Assembly (NCBI GenBank): GCA_031404015.1 | Contig: JANNGT010000379.1 | Location: 1 to 6,231 of the forward strand | Direction of reading: 5' to 3' | Length of the DNA stretch: 6,231 nt | Origin: RPQJ01 sp031404015 | GTDB lineage: Bacteria; Pseudomonadota; Gammaproteobacteria; Steroidobacterales; Steroidobacteraceae | Part shown: positions 6,215-6,231 of the stretch, piece by piece | Numbering within the stretch: position 1 is the stretch's first letter | Layout: each line of letters starts with the position of its first letter | Position numbers and translations under genes: made by a program | The notes under the pieces: model-generated | What the model saw: only the letters and a program-made list of their open reading frames with translations | What the model was told of the DNA's origin: nothing | Database searches by the model: none

Positions 6215-6231
6215 TTTTAGGTTTCCCTGCT

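Overview
The window is one minus-strand operon segment from a GC-rich proteobacterium. It carries the first part of an exopolysaccharide locus of the XrtA (exosortase)/PEP-CTERM type. The gene set and its order are the hallmark of that locus in environmental Beta- and Gammaproteobacteria. The family names given here come from recognising protein motifs; no search was run. The short palindromic repeats (CCCTCACCCCAACCCTCTCCC type and TTGGGGACnGTCCCCAA type) are, from memory, common in GC-rich proteobacteria. I would guess a gammaproteobacterium or betaproteobacterium, but the genus cannot be read from this stretch.

Read in the direction of transcription (from high to low coordinates), the layout is as follows. 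(1) 6214-5573: outer-membrane polysaccharide export lipoprotein (Wza/EpsA-like). (2) 5565-3976: inner-membrane chain-length determinant (Wzz/EpsB-like, no kinase domain). (3) 3964-2996: separate cytoplasmic tyrosine autokinase (EpsG-like). (4) 2999-1470: PEP-CTERM-system outer-membrane beta-barrel protein. (5) 1443-511: NodB-type polysaccharide deacetylase of the XrtA system. (6) 514 running off the left edge: N-terminal part of a FemAB/GNAT-like XrtA-associated protein. The genes are spaced by 7 and 11 bases, overlap by 4 (ATGA), are 26 bases apart, and then overlap by 4 (GTGA). No promoter or terminator is visible, so this looks like a single, translationally coupled transcript. There is no gene-free stretch longer than 300 bases.

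Together the genes make a Wzx/Wzy-type export machine. EpsB and EpsG form a split BY-kinase/co-polymerase pair controlling chain length. The EpsA lipoprotein is the outer-membrane portal, the barrel is an outer-membrane partner of unknown role, the deacetylase modifies the polymer, and the FemAB-like protein is a probable acyl/aminoacyl transferase. The glycosyltransferases, flippase, polymerase and exosortase would lie outside the window.

The most unusual thing here is palindromic repeat DNA inside reading frames. Three copies of a 38-46-base palindromic element sit at the deacetylase/FemAB junction. They supply the last ~17 residues of the deacetylase, a possible ~30-residue N-terminal extension of the FemAB-like protein, and a possible ribosome-binding site for it. 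A second repeat family is present as two copies exactly 30 bases apart in the N-terminal linker of the kinase, encoding a GTVP-containing decapeptide duplication. I see no wholly new gene system in the window.
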